Assembly (NCBI GenBank): GCA_945871875.1
Contig: CAMBYC010000016.1
Location: forward strand, 1 to 36,209
Reading direction: 5' to 3'
Source of the DNA: Sphingobacterium thalpophilum
GTDB lineage: Bacteria > Bacteroidota > Bacteroidia > Chitinophagales > Chitinophagaceae
DNA: 36,209 bases
Shown: positions 18,357 through 27,036 of the stretch, piece after piece
Position numbering within the stretch: the stretch's first letter is position 1
Layout: each line of letters starts with the position of its first letter
Translations under genes and position numbers: made by a program
Notes under the pieces: model-generated
Databases searched by the model: none
What the model was told of the DNA's origin: nothing
The model's input: the letters and a program-made list of their open reading frames with translations, nothing else

Positions 18357-18764
18357 ATGAAAAAATTGATTGCCATAGGTTATACTCCTTTCACAATAGG
18401 GTTTGGATTACTTTTACTTCGTTTGGGATTAGGTGTACTGATGATTCCCCACGGATATGATAAATTATTGCATATAAGTGAATACCAAAAAACCTTTATA
18501 AACTTTATGGGTTTAGGCTCAATGGTATCTTTATTGTTAACCATATTTGCGGAGTTTTTCTGTTCTGTTTTTTTAGTAATGGGATTATTTAGCAGGGTTG
18601 CAGCATTTTTATTATTAATCACAATGGGCGTTGCAGTTAGTTTGGCACACAATTCAGATATTTTTGGAAAGGGAGAACACGCAATGTTATATCTTGTTGG
18701 TTATGCAGTAGTTATTTTAATTGGTCCGGGTAGAGCAAGTATGGATGGAATTCTTAGTAAATAG
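18357..18764 (+). CDS. DoxX-family membrane protein
   Basis: 135 residues with four membrane helices (about 14-32, 49-72, 76-95, 103-122). The first helix carries the family pattern LLLLRLGLGVLMIPHGYDKL, and the last ends in LIGPGRASMDGIL, typical of DoxX/DoxD-like proteins. The family is linked to redox and thiol stress in some bacteria, but its biochemical role here cannot be deduced. The start at 18357 is the only one that keeps the first helix whole. cinA begins 22 bases downstream on the same strand, so the two may be co-transcribed. Confidence 0.88.
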   Translation: MKKLIAIGYTPFTIGFGLLLLRLGLGVLMIPHGYDKLLHISEYQKTFINFMGLGSMVSLLLTIFAEFFCSVFLVMGLFSRVAAFLLLITMGVAVSLAHNSDIFGKGEHAMLYLVGYAVVILIGPGRASMDGILSK

Positions 18765-18786
18765 TTTATATAATTAAAATTTGACT

Positions 18787-20043
18787 ATGCACAATGAGGT
18801 GAATGCTAGCATAATAACCATTGGAGATGAATTGCTCATTGGACAAACCATTGACACGAATAGTGCTTGGATAGCAAAAGCATTGAATGATATTGGCATT
18901 TGGGTGCACCGTAGGGTAGCCGTTGGCGATGTTTGGGAAGATATTTGGAATGCACTTGATGAGGAATCAAAAAATTGCAAATTGGTACTAATTACAGGAG
19001 GCTTAGGTCCTACAGCAGATGATATCACCAAACCCCTATTATGTGATTATTTTGGTGGCAAATTGATAATTGATGAAATCGCTTTGGCTAACGTTCGTAA
19101 TATTTTTGAAAATTTTTTAAAAAGACCACTATTAGATAGAAATATAAAACAAGCAGAGTTGCCTGATGTGTGCGTTCCAATCCAAAATTTAAAAGGCACA
19201 GCACCTGGCATGTGGTTTGAGAAAGATGGATGCATATTTATTAGTATGCCAGGAGTTCCTCATGAAATGAAAAACATGATGACTGAGCAGGTTTTACCTA
19301 CTCTAAAAAACAAATTAACATTAGTTCCAATTTACCATAAAACATTGTTGACAGCTGGTATAGGTGAATCCTTTTTAGCAGAGCGTATCAGTGTATTTGA
19401 AACAGCACTACCAAACTATATAAAATTGGCTTACTTGCCTAATTATGGAATGGTGCGTTTAAGATTAACTGCAAAATATGCTGGCGAACAAACTAAAAAA
19501 GAAATTGAAGACAAATTTCAACAATTGAAACAGCAAATTGAAGATGTTCTGGTGGTAGATGAAGACATTACATTACAAGAAGTTTTAGCAAATTTGCTTA
19601 AAACAAAAAACAAAACCATTGGAACAGCAGAGAGCTGCACTGGTGGCTATTTAGCCCATTTGTTAACAGCAATTCCTGGAAGCAGTGCATTTTTTAAAGG
19701 ATCAATAATTAGTTATTCAAATGAAATAAAATCTTCTTTACTAAATGTAGAAACTTCAACAATAGAAAAATTTGGAGCAGTGAGTTACGAAACTGCATCT
19801 GAAATGGTAAAAGGTGCCCTATCACAATTAAAAACAGACTATGTAATTGTTACTACTGGAATTATGGGACCAAGTGGGGGAACTCCAGATAAGCCAGTTG
19901 GTGGGGTATGGATCGGTGTTGGAAGCAAAAATAAGGTTGATATAAAGTTTTTTCATTTCAGATTTGACCGACAACGCAACATGGAACTAACAGCAGTCAA
20001 CGCACTAAATGAAATGCGAAAACTCATTTTACAAGAGCATTAA
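18787..20043 (+). CDS. cinA: CinA-family nicotinamide-nucleotide amidase
   Basis: 418 residues from the ATG at 18787; a TTG two codons upstream is less likely. It has the full two-domain CinA build. The N-terminal MoaB/MogA-like domain starts with SIITIGDELLIGQTIDTNSA and contains VLITGGLGPTADDITKPLL and ISMPGVPHEMKNMM. The C-terminal PncC domain (from about residue 265) has TIGTAESCTGGYLAHLLTAI, FFKGSIISYSNEIKSSLLNV, GAVSYETASEM and TTGIMGPSGGTPDKPVGGVW. The PncC part hydrolyses NMN to nicotinate mononucleotide in NAD salvage. The N-terminal domain is associated with ADP-ribose pyrophosphatase activity in some homologues. It lies downstream of doxX and 94 bases before the E2 gene. Confidence 0.95.
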   Translation: MHNEVNASIITIGDELLIGQTIDTNSAWIAKALNDIGIWVHRRVAVGDVWEDIWNALDEESKNCKLVLITGGLGPTADDITKPLLCDYFGGKLIIDEIALANVRNIFENFLKRPLLDRNIKQAELPDVCVPIQNLKGTAPGMWFEKDGCIFISMPGVPHEMKNMMTEQVLPTLKNKLTLVPIYHKTLLTAGIGESFLAERISVFETALPNYIKLAYLPNYGMVRLRLTAKYAGEQTKKEIEDKFQQLKQQIEDVLVVDEDITLQEVLANLLKTKNKTIGTAESCTGGYLAHLLTAIPGSSAFFKGSIISYSNEIKSSLLNVETSTIEKFGAVSYETASEMVKGALSQLKTDYVIVTTGIMGPSGGTPDKPVGGVWIGVGSKNKVDIKFFHFRFDRQRNMELTAVNALNEMRKLILQEH

Positions 20044-20137
20044 CTAGCTTTAATATGTTTTTTTTATCTTTATAACTAATTATCGATTGTTTCGATTTTT
20101 TAGACCAATTTTCTTCAATTAGAAAAACGAATTGTAT

Positions 20138-21499
20138 ATGTCATTAGTAGAAATGGTTATGCCAAGAATGGGAGAAAGTATAATGGAAGCCACTATTCTT
20201 AAATGGCACAAAAAAGTGGGTGATTATATTCAATCTGATGAAACACTTTTAGAAATCGCTACTGACAAGGTAGACACTGAAGTTCCTTCAACATCGGAAG
20301 GCATTATAGAAAAACTCTTTTTTAATGAAAATGATGTTGTGCCAATAGGTGCAACAATTGCATTGATTAAAACCAAAGGAGAAACAACTTCAGCAATTGA
20401 ACCTTCAAAGACAATTGAAACAATTACTACAATTGAAGAGAAAGAAAATCTTGAAATTGAAATACCTTTTCAACCTGCTGGAGCAAAAACTAATGGGGCA
20501 AATACTGGTTTCAGATTTTATTCTCCTTTAGTTTTGAATATCGCAGCAAACGAAGGGCTTACTATGCTTGAGCTTGATAAAATTGTGGGTACAGGCAATG
20601 AAAATAGGGTTACAAAAAAAGATATCCTCAATTATATTTCAGAAAAAAATGTCGGATCCAATTTATTAAAAATTGAAAATGATATTTCAGAAGAAAAAAC
20701 AGTTTCAAATCCAATTCAAGAACCACAAGCCATTATTAGTAATAAAAATGAGAATGCAGCAATACCGAATCAACCTACAATAGCTAAGGGCAACACTGAA
20801 ATAGTTGTGATGGACCGCATGAGAAAACTGATTGCCGATCACATGATAAAAAGTCAGGAAACAAGTGCACATGTTACCAGCTTTGCTGAAGCGGATGTTA
20901 CGCATCTAGTTCAATGGCGTGAAAAAATTAAACTTGATTTTGAAAAACGCGAAGGCGAGAAAATTACATTTACACCTATTTTTATTGAAGCTATTGCAAA
21001 ATGTTTAAAACAATACAAATGGTTAAATTCAAGCGTTGAAGAAAATTCAATAATTTTGAAGAAAGACATTAATATTGGAATGGCTACTGCATTACCCAAT
21101 GGGAATTTGATTGTTCCGGTAATAAAATCTGCTGAATTGTTAAATCTATTAGGATTAACAAAAAAAGTAAATCAACTTGCCAATTTAGCCAGAATAAATA
21201 AATTAAAACCTGAAGATACCCAGAATGGCACTTTTACATTTACAAATGTTGGCACTTTCGGAAGTTTGATGGGAACTCCAATTATAAACCAGCCACAAGT
21301 AGCCATTTTAGCAGTTGGTGCCATTAAAAAAAGACCAGTTGTGATTGAATCGGCAGAAGGTGATTCGATTGCGATTAGGCATATGATGTATTTGTCTCTT
21401 TCATACGATCATCGAATAATTGATGGTGCCCTAGGGTCTAAATTTCTATCTGCCGTTGTTAAAGAACTTGAAAGTTTTGATATAAATAGAACTTTCTAA
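20138..21499 (+). CDS. Dihydrolipoamide acyltransferase (E2) of a 2-oxoacid dehydrogenase complex
   Basis: 453 residues from the ATG at 20138; a TTG at 20132 is the alternative. The single lipoyl domain (residues 1-78) starts VEMVMPRMGESIMEATILKW and has the lipoylated lysine in EIATDKVDTEVPS. A flexible linker leads to the E3/E1-binding domain (about 125-165; SPLVLNIAANEGLTMLELDK, GNENRVTKKDIL). A second linker leads to the catalytic acetyltransferase core (about 215-450), with DRMRKLIADHMIKSQ, TFTFTNVGTFGSLMGTPII and the active-site LSYDHRIIDGALGSKFL. It transfers acyl groups to CoA. No E1 or E3 gene is nearby, so pyruvate, 2-oxoglutarate and branched-chain complexes cannot be told apart. 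The lipoyl and binding-domain sequences look most like the branched-chain or general E2 of Bacteroidota. A strong terminator follows. Confidence 0.93.
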   Translation: MSLVEMVMPRMGESIMEATILKWHKKVGDYIQSDETLLEIATDKVDTEVPSTSEGIIEKLFFNENDVVPIGATIALIKTKGETTSAIEPSKTIETITTIEEKENLEIEIPFQPAGAKTNGANTGFRFYSPLVLNIAANEGLTMLELDKIVGTGNENRVTKKDILNYISEKNVGSNLLKIENDISEEKTVSNPIQEPQAIISNKNENAAIPNQPTIAKGNTEIVVMDRMRKLIADHMIKSQETSAHVTSFAEADVTHLVQWREKIKLDFEKREGEKITFTPIFIEAIAKCLKQYKWLNSSVEENSIILKKDINIGMATALPNGNLIVPVIKSAELLNLLGLTKKVNQLANLARINKLKPEDTQNGTFTFTNVGTFGSLMGTPIINQPQVAILAVGAIKKRPVVIESAEGDSIAIRHMMYLSLSYDHRIIDGALGSKFLSAVVKELESFDINRTF

Positions 21500-21516
21500 A
21501 ATATATTTCTTTTTAT

Positions 21517-21574
21517 AAAAAAAGGGATAAAGACTTAACTAAAATTAAGAAGTTAAGTTTTTATCCCTTTTTTT
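21517..21574. terminator. Long bidirectional intrinsic terminator
   Basis: About 24 bp of nearly perfect stem (21517-21540 with 21551-21574, core AAAGGGATAAAGACTTAACT) closes a 10-base loop. There is one G-U pair, and A- and T-runs lie on the outer ends. It separates the convergent E2 and S9 peptidase genes and can stop transcription from both sides. Confidence 0.88.
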
Positions 21575-21589
21575 AAACCTATTTTACGA

Positions 21590-24340
21590 TTAATCTAATC
21601 CCCAATCTTTACCTTTCGCGGTTGCAGGAACTCCGTCTGTAATCCAACGGGTAGGTTTTTCACCTTTTAACAACCAATCAAAAAACTGTTGTTCTCTGAT
21701 AGATAAATCTTTTTTATTTCTTCTTTCTTCTAGATTGTGTTTCTCTCCATTATAATTTAGCAACCAAACTTTTTTACCCATCCTACGCATAGCAGTAAAC
21801 AATTCGATACCCTGATACCAAGGAACTGCTCCATCATCATCATTAGACATTATAACCATTGGAGTTGTTATTTTTGGTACTGCAAATAATGGCGAATTAT
21901 CAATATACAATTTAGGATTTTCCCACAGTGTTGCTCCTATCCTACTTTGTGTATGTTCGTATTGAAACTGCCTATTTACACCTGTTTCCCAACGAATTCC
22001 ACCATAAGCACTTGTCATATTAGCTACCGGTGCTCCAGCCCATGCTGCTGCAAACAATTTGGTTCTGGTAACGATATAAGCAATTTGGTAACCTCCCCAA
22101 CTTTGTCCTTGAAGCCCAATTTTTGTACTATCAACCCAACCTTTTTTAACTATTGCCCGGGCTCCACTAACAACATAATCATAAGCAGATTTCCCTGGAT
22201 AACCTATCTTATATTGAATATCAGGTACAAAAACGATATACCCTCTACTCACAAAAAATGAAATATCTAATCTACTTCTTGTTGGTGCTGGAGCTCTATA
22301 TGAATATCTTGTATCAGATAGTTTTTCATAAAAATAGCAAATCATAGGATAACGCTTCTTTGAATCGAAGTTTTCGGGCTTAAAAACCATACCTGTAGCC
22401 TGCTTGCCATCATACGCCTTATACTTAATCAATTCAACATCTCCCCAATTGTAGTCAGCTTGGAAAGAGTTAATTGCACTTAATTTCAACTCTTCTGACG
22501 AATTTTTCACATACACATCTGGAGATGCTTTACATGTTTCTTTTGTATAAGTAAATACATCAGCATTTTTTGCTTTTCCAACAAATCCTATTGCATAATC
22601 ACCCTCTATTACCTTTGTGATATAATTGGTTTGCATTGCTAAATAAAACAATCCGTTTTGTTGATTCACTTCATTGAAAGTTTTCAACAAAATAGGTGCT
22701 TGTACATTTATATTTTTTTCTTCTGCATCTACTGAAACATATCTATAATTGATTTGTAATTTCCTACCAAGTCCATTTGTAATATTGATAGGTTTAACTT
22801 TAGCGAAAGGATCTAGTTTCCAAATATCAAATCTATCGTAAACCAATATTGCAGAATCGCCTGTTGTCCAACCTGCTACACCATAGGCATTTGGATTGTC
22901 GGGCATATCAAATGTCTCATCATACAATTTAAAAGACACATTTTTTGAAACACTATTCAAAGCACCGTTTGTCCAAACAAAATATTGCTTTTGCTTTTCA
23001 TCATACCAATAAACATGTTTTCCCAATGGTGATAATCTGGCATATCCATAAATATTTTGTTTAATAAGATTTCTTTTACCGCTTTCAAGATCAATAGTGA
23101 AAATTGATTTTAATGTATTCCCAGTCCATTGTGAAGCAATCCGTTGACCAATATCTGTTACGCCAAGCACAAAATCACTATCGCCATCAGTAGTTCTAAA
23201 AATATCAGGAATTGAATCATCTGCAAGTTGAACCAACTTTTTGTTGTTGATATCCATTAAAGCTAAAAAGCTCTTTTTATTGGCTGCTTCTACATTTCTT
23301 AATTGCTGAGGCTGAAGATAATCATCGTTATAATGCCAAACATCCAATTTAGCAAGTTCAAAATCTATCAAACTGGTATCTTTGGGTGCCTTAATTGGAG
23401 CATTTCCAAAAAACAATCTTTTCCCTGATTTAGAGAAACTTAATTGAGCAAATGGACTGATTGTCCAACCAACTTTCATTCCTACAGTATTTTTGTCTGC
23501 CAAAACAATTGCAGAATCCATGCCATTTTTCCAATACCAAAGTTTATAAAACTTCACCAAGTTGGAAATTGAACTGTCTCTTTCTGCCACAAAAGCAACT
23601 TGATAGGCATTCTCATCAATATCAAAATTCATAAACTCGTTTCCGCGCTTACTTATGGTGTCTATTTTATTTTCAAGACTACGATAAACCAACATACAAT
23701 TTAATGAACCAGCTGAGTAAGGACTATATCTACCCTCAGCCAATAATAATTTGCCATTTTTACTCCATTTAAACTCGCTAATATTTTTCAATACAGCTGA
23801 TTTGCCACTATTTAAGTACTTAATTAATAGATCGGATCCTATATCTACGGGCTCAACTCCATTTTTTTTGCCACTATCATTTTTTTTCTGAAGAAGAACA
23901 GCTAAAAGTCCATTTGCATCTTTGGGTATTTGATAGGCTTTTACACCATCAATTTTCGTGATAGTTAATGTATTTAAATTCAGAATACCTAATGAGTCTT
24001 TAGGGAAATCTTCAGATTTAATTTTTTTTATTTTTGCATTACGAACTGCATTGTATAAAGGTTTTATTAGAAAAACCACAAACTGGTTGTCGTTAGTAAT
24101 CGTTGCATTGTATCCACGAGGGATAATTGTTATTTTCTGAACAAATTGTGAAGATTGAATTATCAAATTATTATCACCTTCTTGAGGATCAATGGTATAT
24201 ACAACCCAACTGCCGTTATTGCTTATTTTTTTTTCTGAAACGGTTTGCCATTTATCATAAACGGAATGATCTAAAGGTGCTTTTTGAGCAAACAAATTTA
24301 AAATGAACAAAATGAAAGAAGAAGTCAACAAATATTTCAT
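21590..24340 (-). CDS. Exported S9 (prolyl oligopeptidase) family peptidase
   Basis: 916 residues from the ATG at 24340; a TTG two codons upstream is less likely. A signal peptide (KYLLTSSFILFILNLFAQ) sends it to the periplasm or beyond. Residues from about 40 to 600 look like a beta-propeller (repeated strands with W and G, for example WSKNGKLLLAEGRYSPYS, ARLSPLGKHVYWYDE). The alpha/beta-hydrolase domain holds the catalytic triad: Ser747 in GLQGQSWGGYQ, Asp836 in NDDDGAVPW and His868 in NGEKHNLEER. It should cleave short peptides, as in dipeptidyl-peptidase or acylaminoacyl-peptidase relatives; which bond is not deducible. It is the last gene of a four-gene minus-strand run and 31 bases after the EamA gene. 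Confidence 0.93.
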   Translation of the reverse strand: MKYLLTSSFILFILNLFAQKAPLDHSVYDKWQTVSEKKISNNGSWVVYTIDPQEGDNNLIIQSSQFVQKITIIPRGYNATITNDNQFVVFLIKPLYNAVRNAKIKKIKSEDFPKDSLGILNLNTLTITKIDGVKAYQIPKDANGLLAVLLQKKNDSGKKNGVEPVDIGSDLLIKYLNSGKSAVLKNISEFKWSKNGKLLLAEGRYSPYSAGSLNCMLVYRSLENKIDTISKRGNEFMNFDIDENAYQVAFVAERDSSISNLVKFYKLWYWKNGMDSAIVLADKNTVGMKVGWTISPFAQLSFSKSGKRLFFGNAPIKAPKDTSLIDFELAKLDVWHYNDDYLQPQQLRNVEAANKKSFLALMDINNKKLVQLADDSIPDIFRTTDGDSDFVLGVTDIGQRIASQWTGNTLKSIFTIDLESGKRNLIKQNIYGYARLSPLGKHVYWYDEKQKQYFVWTNGALNSVSKNVSFKLYDETFDMPDNPNAYGVAGWTTGDSAILVYDRFDIWKLDPFAKVKPINITNGLGRKLQINYRYVSVDAEEKNINVQAPILLKTFNEVNQQNGLFYLAMQTNYITKVIEGDYAIGFVGKAKNADVFTYTKETCKASPDVYVKNSSEELKLSAINSFQADYNWGDVELIKYKAYDGKQATGMVFKPENFDSKKRYPMICYFYEKLSDTRYSYRAPAPTRSRLDISFFVSRGYIVFVPDIQYKIGYPGKSAYDYVVSGARAIVKKGWVDSTKIGLQGQSWGGYQIAYIVTRTKLFAAAWAGAPVANMTSAYGGIRWETGVNRQFQYEHTQSRIGATLWENPKLYIDNSPLFAVPKITTPMVIMSNDDDGAVPWYQGIELFTAMRRMGKKVWLLNYNGEKHNLEERRNKKDLSIREQQFFDWLLKGEKPTRWITDGVPATAKGKDWGLD

Positions 24341-24371
24341 AATCAAACAACTTTAGGGATAAAAATAAGCA

Positions 24372-25250
24372 TTAGGCATGAGTTTTTGACTTCCATACCA
24401 AAAGGTTTTGAAGAAAAACAGAGATTAAGATGATTACAATACCTAAATAAACTCCAGAATGCATCTCATTGTATTCTTTATAAACCATAAATGCTAAAAG
24501 GATACCATATACTGGTTCAAGGGTGAATGTTAAGTTTACAGTGAAAGAAGACACTTTTTTCAGTGCCGAAGAAGAAAGATTAAAAGCCAAGACTGTACAA
24601 AACACACTTAATATCATCAACCAACCAAGATCTTGAAAAGTAGGAATAAAATTAAGGGATGGTAAAAAATAAAAATAAAAAGGGAGGATAATACTCAAAG
24701 TGAAAAATCCACCAGTAAACTCAAACAAACTGACATCAAAAGATGTGATTGTTTTTAATAATTGCTTATTTATAATGGTAAACAAAACAGCTAAAAGTGA
24801 AGAAATTAAACCTAAAACTATACCTATTGAGAACTTAGGGTTAAAATGAAAAATGCAATATATGCCAATCATTCCCATTAAACCGAAGAAAACCTCTGAA
24901 AAAATCAGCTTCCTTTTAATTAATAAAGGTTCAAGAATAGCTGTAAAAAATCCTATTGAAGAGAAACAAACCAATCCAACTGAAATATTGGAATATTTTA
25001 TACTTCCATAAAAGAAAACCCAATGTAAAGCAACTAAAGCTCCCGTTAACAGTAATGTGAGTCTACTTTTATGGATTAGTTTGATTTCAGATTTGAAAAA
25101 AAAATATTTTAAAATCCATAATAGAATAATAGCAAATAACAATCTATACCAAACTAAAAAAAGTTCATTTAAAGAAATTAATCTACCTAAAACACCTGTA
25201 AAACCTGCTAAAAAAACAGCAATATGTAATTGAAATAAAGCTTTTTTCAT
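24372..25250 (-). CDS. EamA/DMT-superfamily transporter
   Basis: 292 residues with about ten hydrophobic helices in two halves of five, the build of EamA (drug/metabolite transporter) proteins. Segments such as LHIAVFLAGFTGVLGRLISL, VGLVCFSSIGFFTAILEPLL and, in the second half, SSFTVNLTFTLEPVYGILLA show the family's repeated helix pairs, the last being the usual EPVY/F signature of helix 8-9. The substrate is unknown; relatives export amino acids and other metabolites. It starts 51 bases after the mannosyltransferase gene and precedes the S9 peptidase by 31 bases, all on the same strand. Confidence 0.92.
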   Translation of the reverse strand: MKKALFQLHIAVFLAGFTGVLGRLISLNELFLVWYRLLFAIILLWILKYFFFKSEIKLIHKSRLTLLLTGALVALHWVFFYGSIKYSNISVGLVCFSSIGFFTAILEPLLIKRKLIFSEVFFGLMGMIGIYCIFHFNPKFSIGIVLGLISSLLAVLFTIINKQLLKTITSFDVSLFEFTGGFFTLSIILPFYFYFLPSLNFIPTFQDLGWLMILSVFCTVLAFNLSSSALKKVSSFTVNLTFTLEPVYGILLAFMVYKEYNEMHSGVYLGIVIILISVFLQNLLVWKSKTHA

Positions 25251-25301
25251 TGTAAGTTTAAAAAGTAAAAATTATATCAGATTAAAATCTAAATAAAACT
25301 T

Positions 25302-26036
25302 TTATACTTGCTTGTTGTATTTTTTAAAAAAGCTTTGAAATTGAATCATCAAAACGCCACCAATTCCTTCTTTAATAATTCCTTTATTCATTTTTGAAAC
25401 TCCAAATCTTCGGTCAATAAAAGTAATTGGAACTTCTTTTATTGAAAACCCTGATTTCCAAGCCACAAACTTCATTTCAATTTGGAAAGCGTACCCTACA
25501 AATGAAATTTCATCGAGATTAATTGCATTGAGTACTTTTCTTGAATAACAAATAAAGCCTGCTGTTGGATCTTTTATGGGCATCCTTGTAATTACTTTTG
25601 TATAGAGTGCCCCGCCTTTGGAAATCATAATTCTATCCCAAGGCCAATTTTTAACATTTCCTCCAGTTACATACCTAGAGCCAATTGCTAAATCTGCACC
25701 ATCATTTTTACAAGCTGCATATAATCTTTCTAAATCTTCAGGATTATGAGAGAAATCGGCATCCATTTCAAATATATATTCATATTCCCTTGAGAGGGCC
25801 CATTTAAACCCATGAATATATGCTGTTCCCAAACCCAATTTTCCTTTTCGGATTTCTAAAAACAATTGTTCGGGATATTCAGCTTGTAGCTTAATAACAA
25901 TATCTATTGTACCATCAGGAGAACTATCGTCAACAACAAGAATATGATAATTTTTTTGCATTGAAAAAACATATCGAATAATTGCTTCGATATTATCTTT
26001 TTCATTGTATGTTGGTATGATTACTAATTTTTCCAA
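25302..26036 (-). CDS. GT2 glycosyltransferase, polyprenol-phosphate mannose synthase type
   Basis: 244 residues, the soluble (membrane-helix-free) form of Dpm1-like enzymes. The GT2 fold begins LVIIPTYNEKDNIEAIIRYV, with the nucleotide-binding Asp in ILVVDDSSPDGTIDI and the DxD-like metal site in FEMDADFSHNPEDL. AIGSRYVTGGNVKNWPWDR, IKDPTAGFICYSRKVL and VPITFIDRRFGVSKM are characteristic of this subgroup. It moves mannose (or another sugar) from GDP to a polyprenyl phosphate on the inner face of the membrane, supplying protein or envelope glycosylation. The start is TTG (26036): no ATG is available in frame before residue 26 or so, and no upstream ATG exists. It follows the exonuclease by 28 bases. 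Confidence 0.92.
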   Translation of the reverse strand: MEKLVIIPTYNEKDNIEAIIRYVFSMQKNYHILVVDDSSPDGTIDIVIKLQAEYPEQLFLEIRKGKLGLGTAYIHGFKWALSREYEYIFEMDADFSHNPEDLERLYAACKNDGADLAIGSRYVTGGNVKNWPWDRIMISKGGALYTKVITRMPIKDPTAGFICYSRKVLNAINLDEISFVGYAFQIEMKFVAWKSGFSIKEVPITFIDRRFGVSKMNKGIIKEGIGGVLMIQFQSFFKKYNKQV

Positions 26037-26064
26037 AAAAAATATTTTAAGTTTATTGATAAAA

Positions 26065-26835
26065 TCAAGACTTTTTCAACATTGTTCTGTTTAATATTTC
26101 AGAAAGTTTTTGCTTTGTATGAAGAGGGAAATCTCCTTTCATCATCCAATCGTAATAATGAGGTTCTGATTTTAGCACTTCCGCAACAGCACGTCCTTTA
26201 AATTTTCCAAAATTAAACACTTCTATACCATTTTCAAATATAAATCTCCTAGCAAAATCTACAATTGGTTCATCTCCTATACAATTTATAATTGATTGTA
26301 TGTTATTACCAAGTTGAGGGTATTTTTCAATCTGAGACAATAAGATTTCCCAAGTTGCAGAGGCATCAGCTTCAGCACTATGTGCATTTTCAAGGGTTTT
26401 ACCACAATAGAATTTGTATGCAGCGCCTAAAGTACGAGGTTCTAATACATGGAAAATTTTTTGTACGTCTAACATTTTGCGATTGTTCATATCAAATTCG
26501 ATATTGTTACGCAAAAACTCTTCCATCAACAAAGGCCAATCAAACCGATTTGAATTGTAACCTGCCAAATCGCAATTGTCTAAAAACTGCTTGAATTCAT
26601 TGGCCACAGATTTGAAATTTGGAGCATTTTGAACCATTTCGTTGGTAATTCCGTGAATCGCGGAACTTGCTTCAGGTATTTTCATTTCTGGATTGATCAA
26701 TTTCCTTTTCACTACTTTAGTACCATCTGTCATTATTTTCACAACAGCAATTTCAATAATTCTATCTGTAGCTAAGTTAATACCAGTTGTTTCTAAATCT
26801 AAAACTGCAATAGGCCTAATTAATTGAATATTCAT
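26065..26835 (-). CDS. DnaQ-like DEDDh 3'-5' exonuclease
   Basis: 256 residues. ExoI is IAVLDLETTGINLATDRIIE with D13 and E15; ExoII is LAGYNSNRFDWPLLMEEF; ExoIII is HSAEADASATWEILLSQ, giving the H and final D. This is a complete DEDDh active site. A C-terminal domain of about 80 residues (FNFGKFKGRAVAEVLKSEPH, YDWMMKGDFP) resembles the ExoX-like C-terminal module that joins some exonucleases. It degrades DNA or RNA ends from 3' to 5'; whether it proofreads, repairs or turns over RNA is not deducible. It is not the DNA polymerase III epsilon subunit with certainty, since no clamp motif is seen. It is the first gene of the run down to the S9 peptidase. Confidence 0.9.
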   Translation of the reverse strand: MNIQLIRPIAVLDLETTGINLATDRIIEIAVVKIMTDGTKVVKRKLINPEMKIPEASSAIHGITNEMVQNAPNFKSVANEFKQFLDNCDLAGYNSNRFDWPLLMEEFLRNNIEFDMNNRKMLDVQKIFHVLEPRTLGAAYKFYCGKTLENAHSAEADASATWEILLSQIEKYPQLGNNIQSIINCIGDEPIVDFARRFIFENGIEVFNFGKFKGRAVAEVLKSEPHYYDWMMKGDFPLHTKQKLSEILNRTMLKKS

Positions 26836-26996
26836 TATTATAATTCTTCGCGACTAATTTCGATAAAATTAAGATGTTATGATTGATTTATTTTTTTAAT
26901 ATTGATAAAATTAAAAATTGACAGAAATAAAAAGCATATAAAATTGTTAAAAAATAGTTTTCTGAAGAAACTAAGCAAATGAATTAAATTATATGG

Positions 26997-27027
26997 TTTT
27001 ATTTGAACGAGAAAAAGTTTACATTTG
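26997..27027 (+). promoter_or_regulatory. Promoter of the tmRNA gene
   Basis: A perfect -7 box TACATTTG (27020-27027) lies 19 bases after a TTTT (26997-27000) at the -33 position, which differs from TTTG by one base. The mature tmRNA 5' end follows 10 bases after the box, so transcription starts very close to the mature end. Confidence 0.7.
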
Positions 27028-27036
27028 TAAGTTATT

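Noticed and set aside
21517-21574. Long inverted repeat considered as the end of a mobile element or MITE
   Set aside because: It is a single copy, has A/T tails typical of a terminator, and sits exactly between two convergent stop codons.
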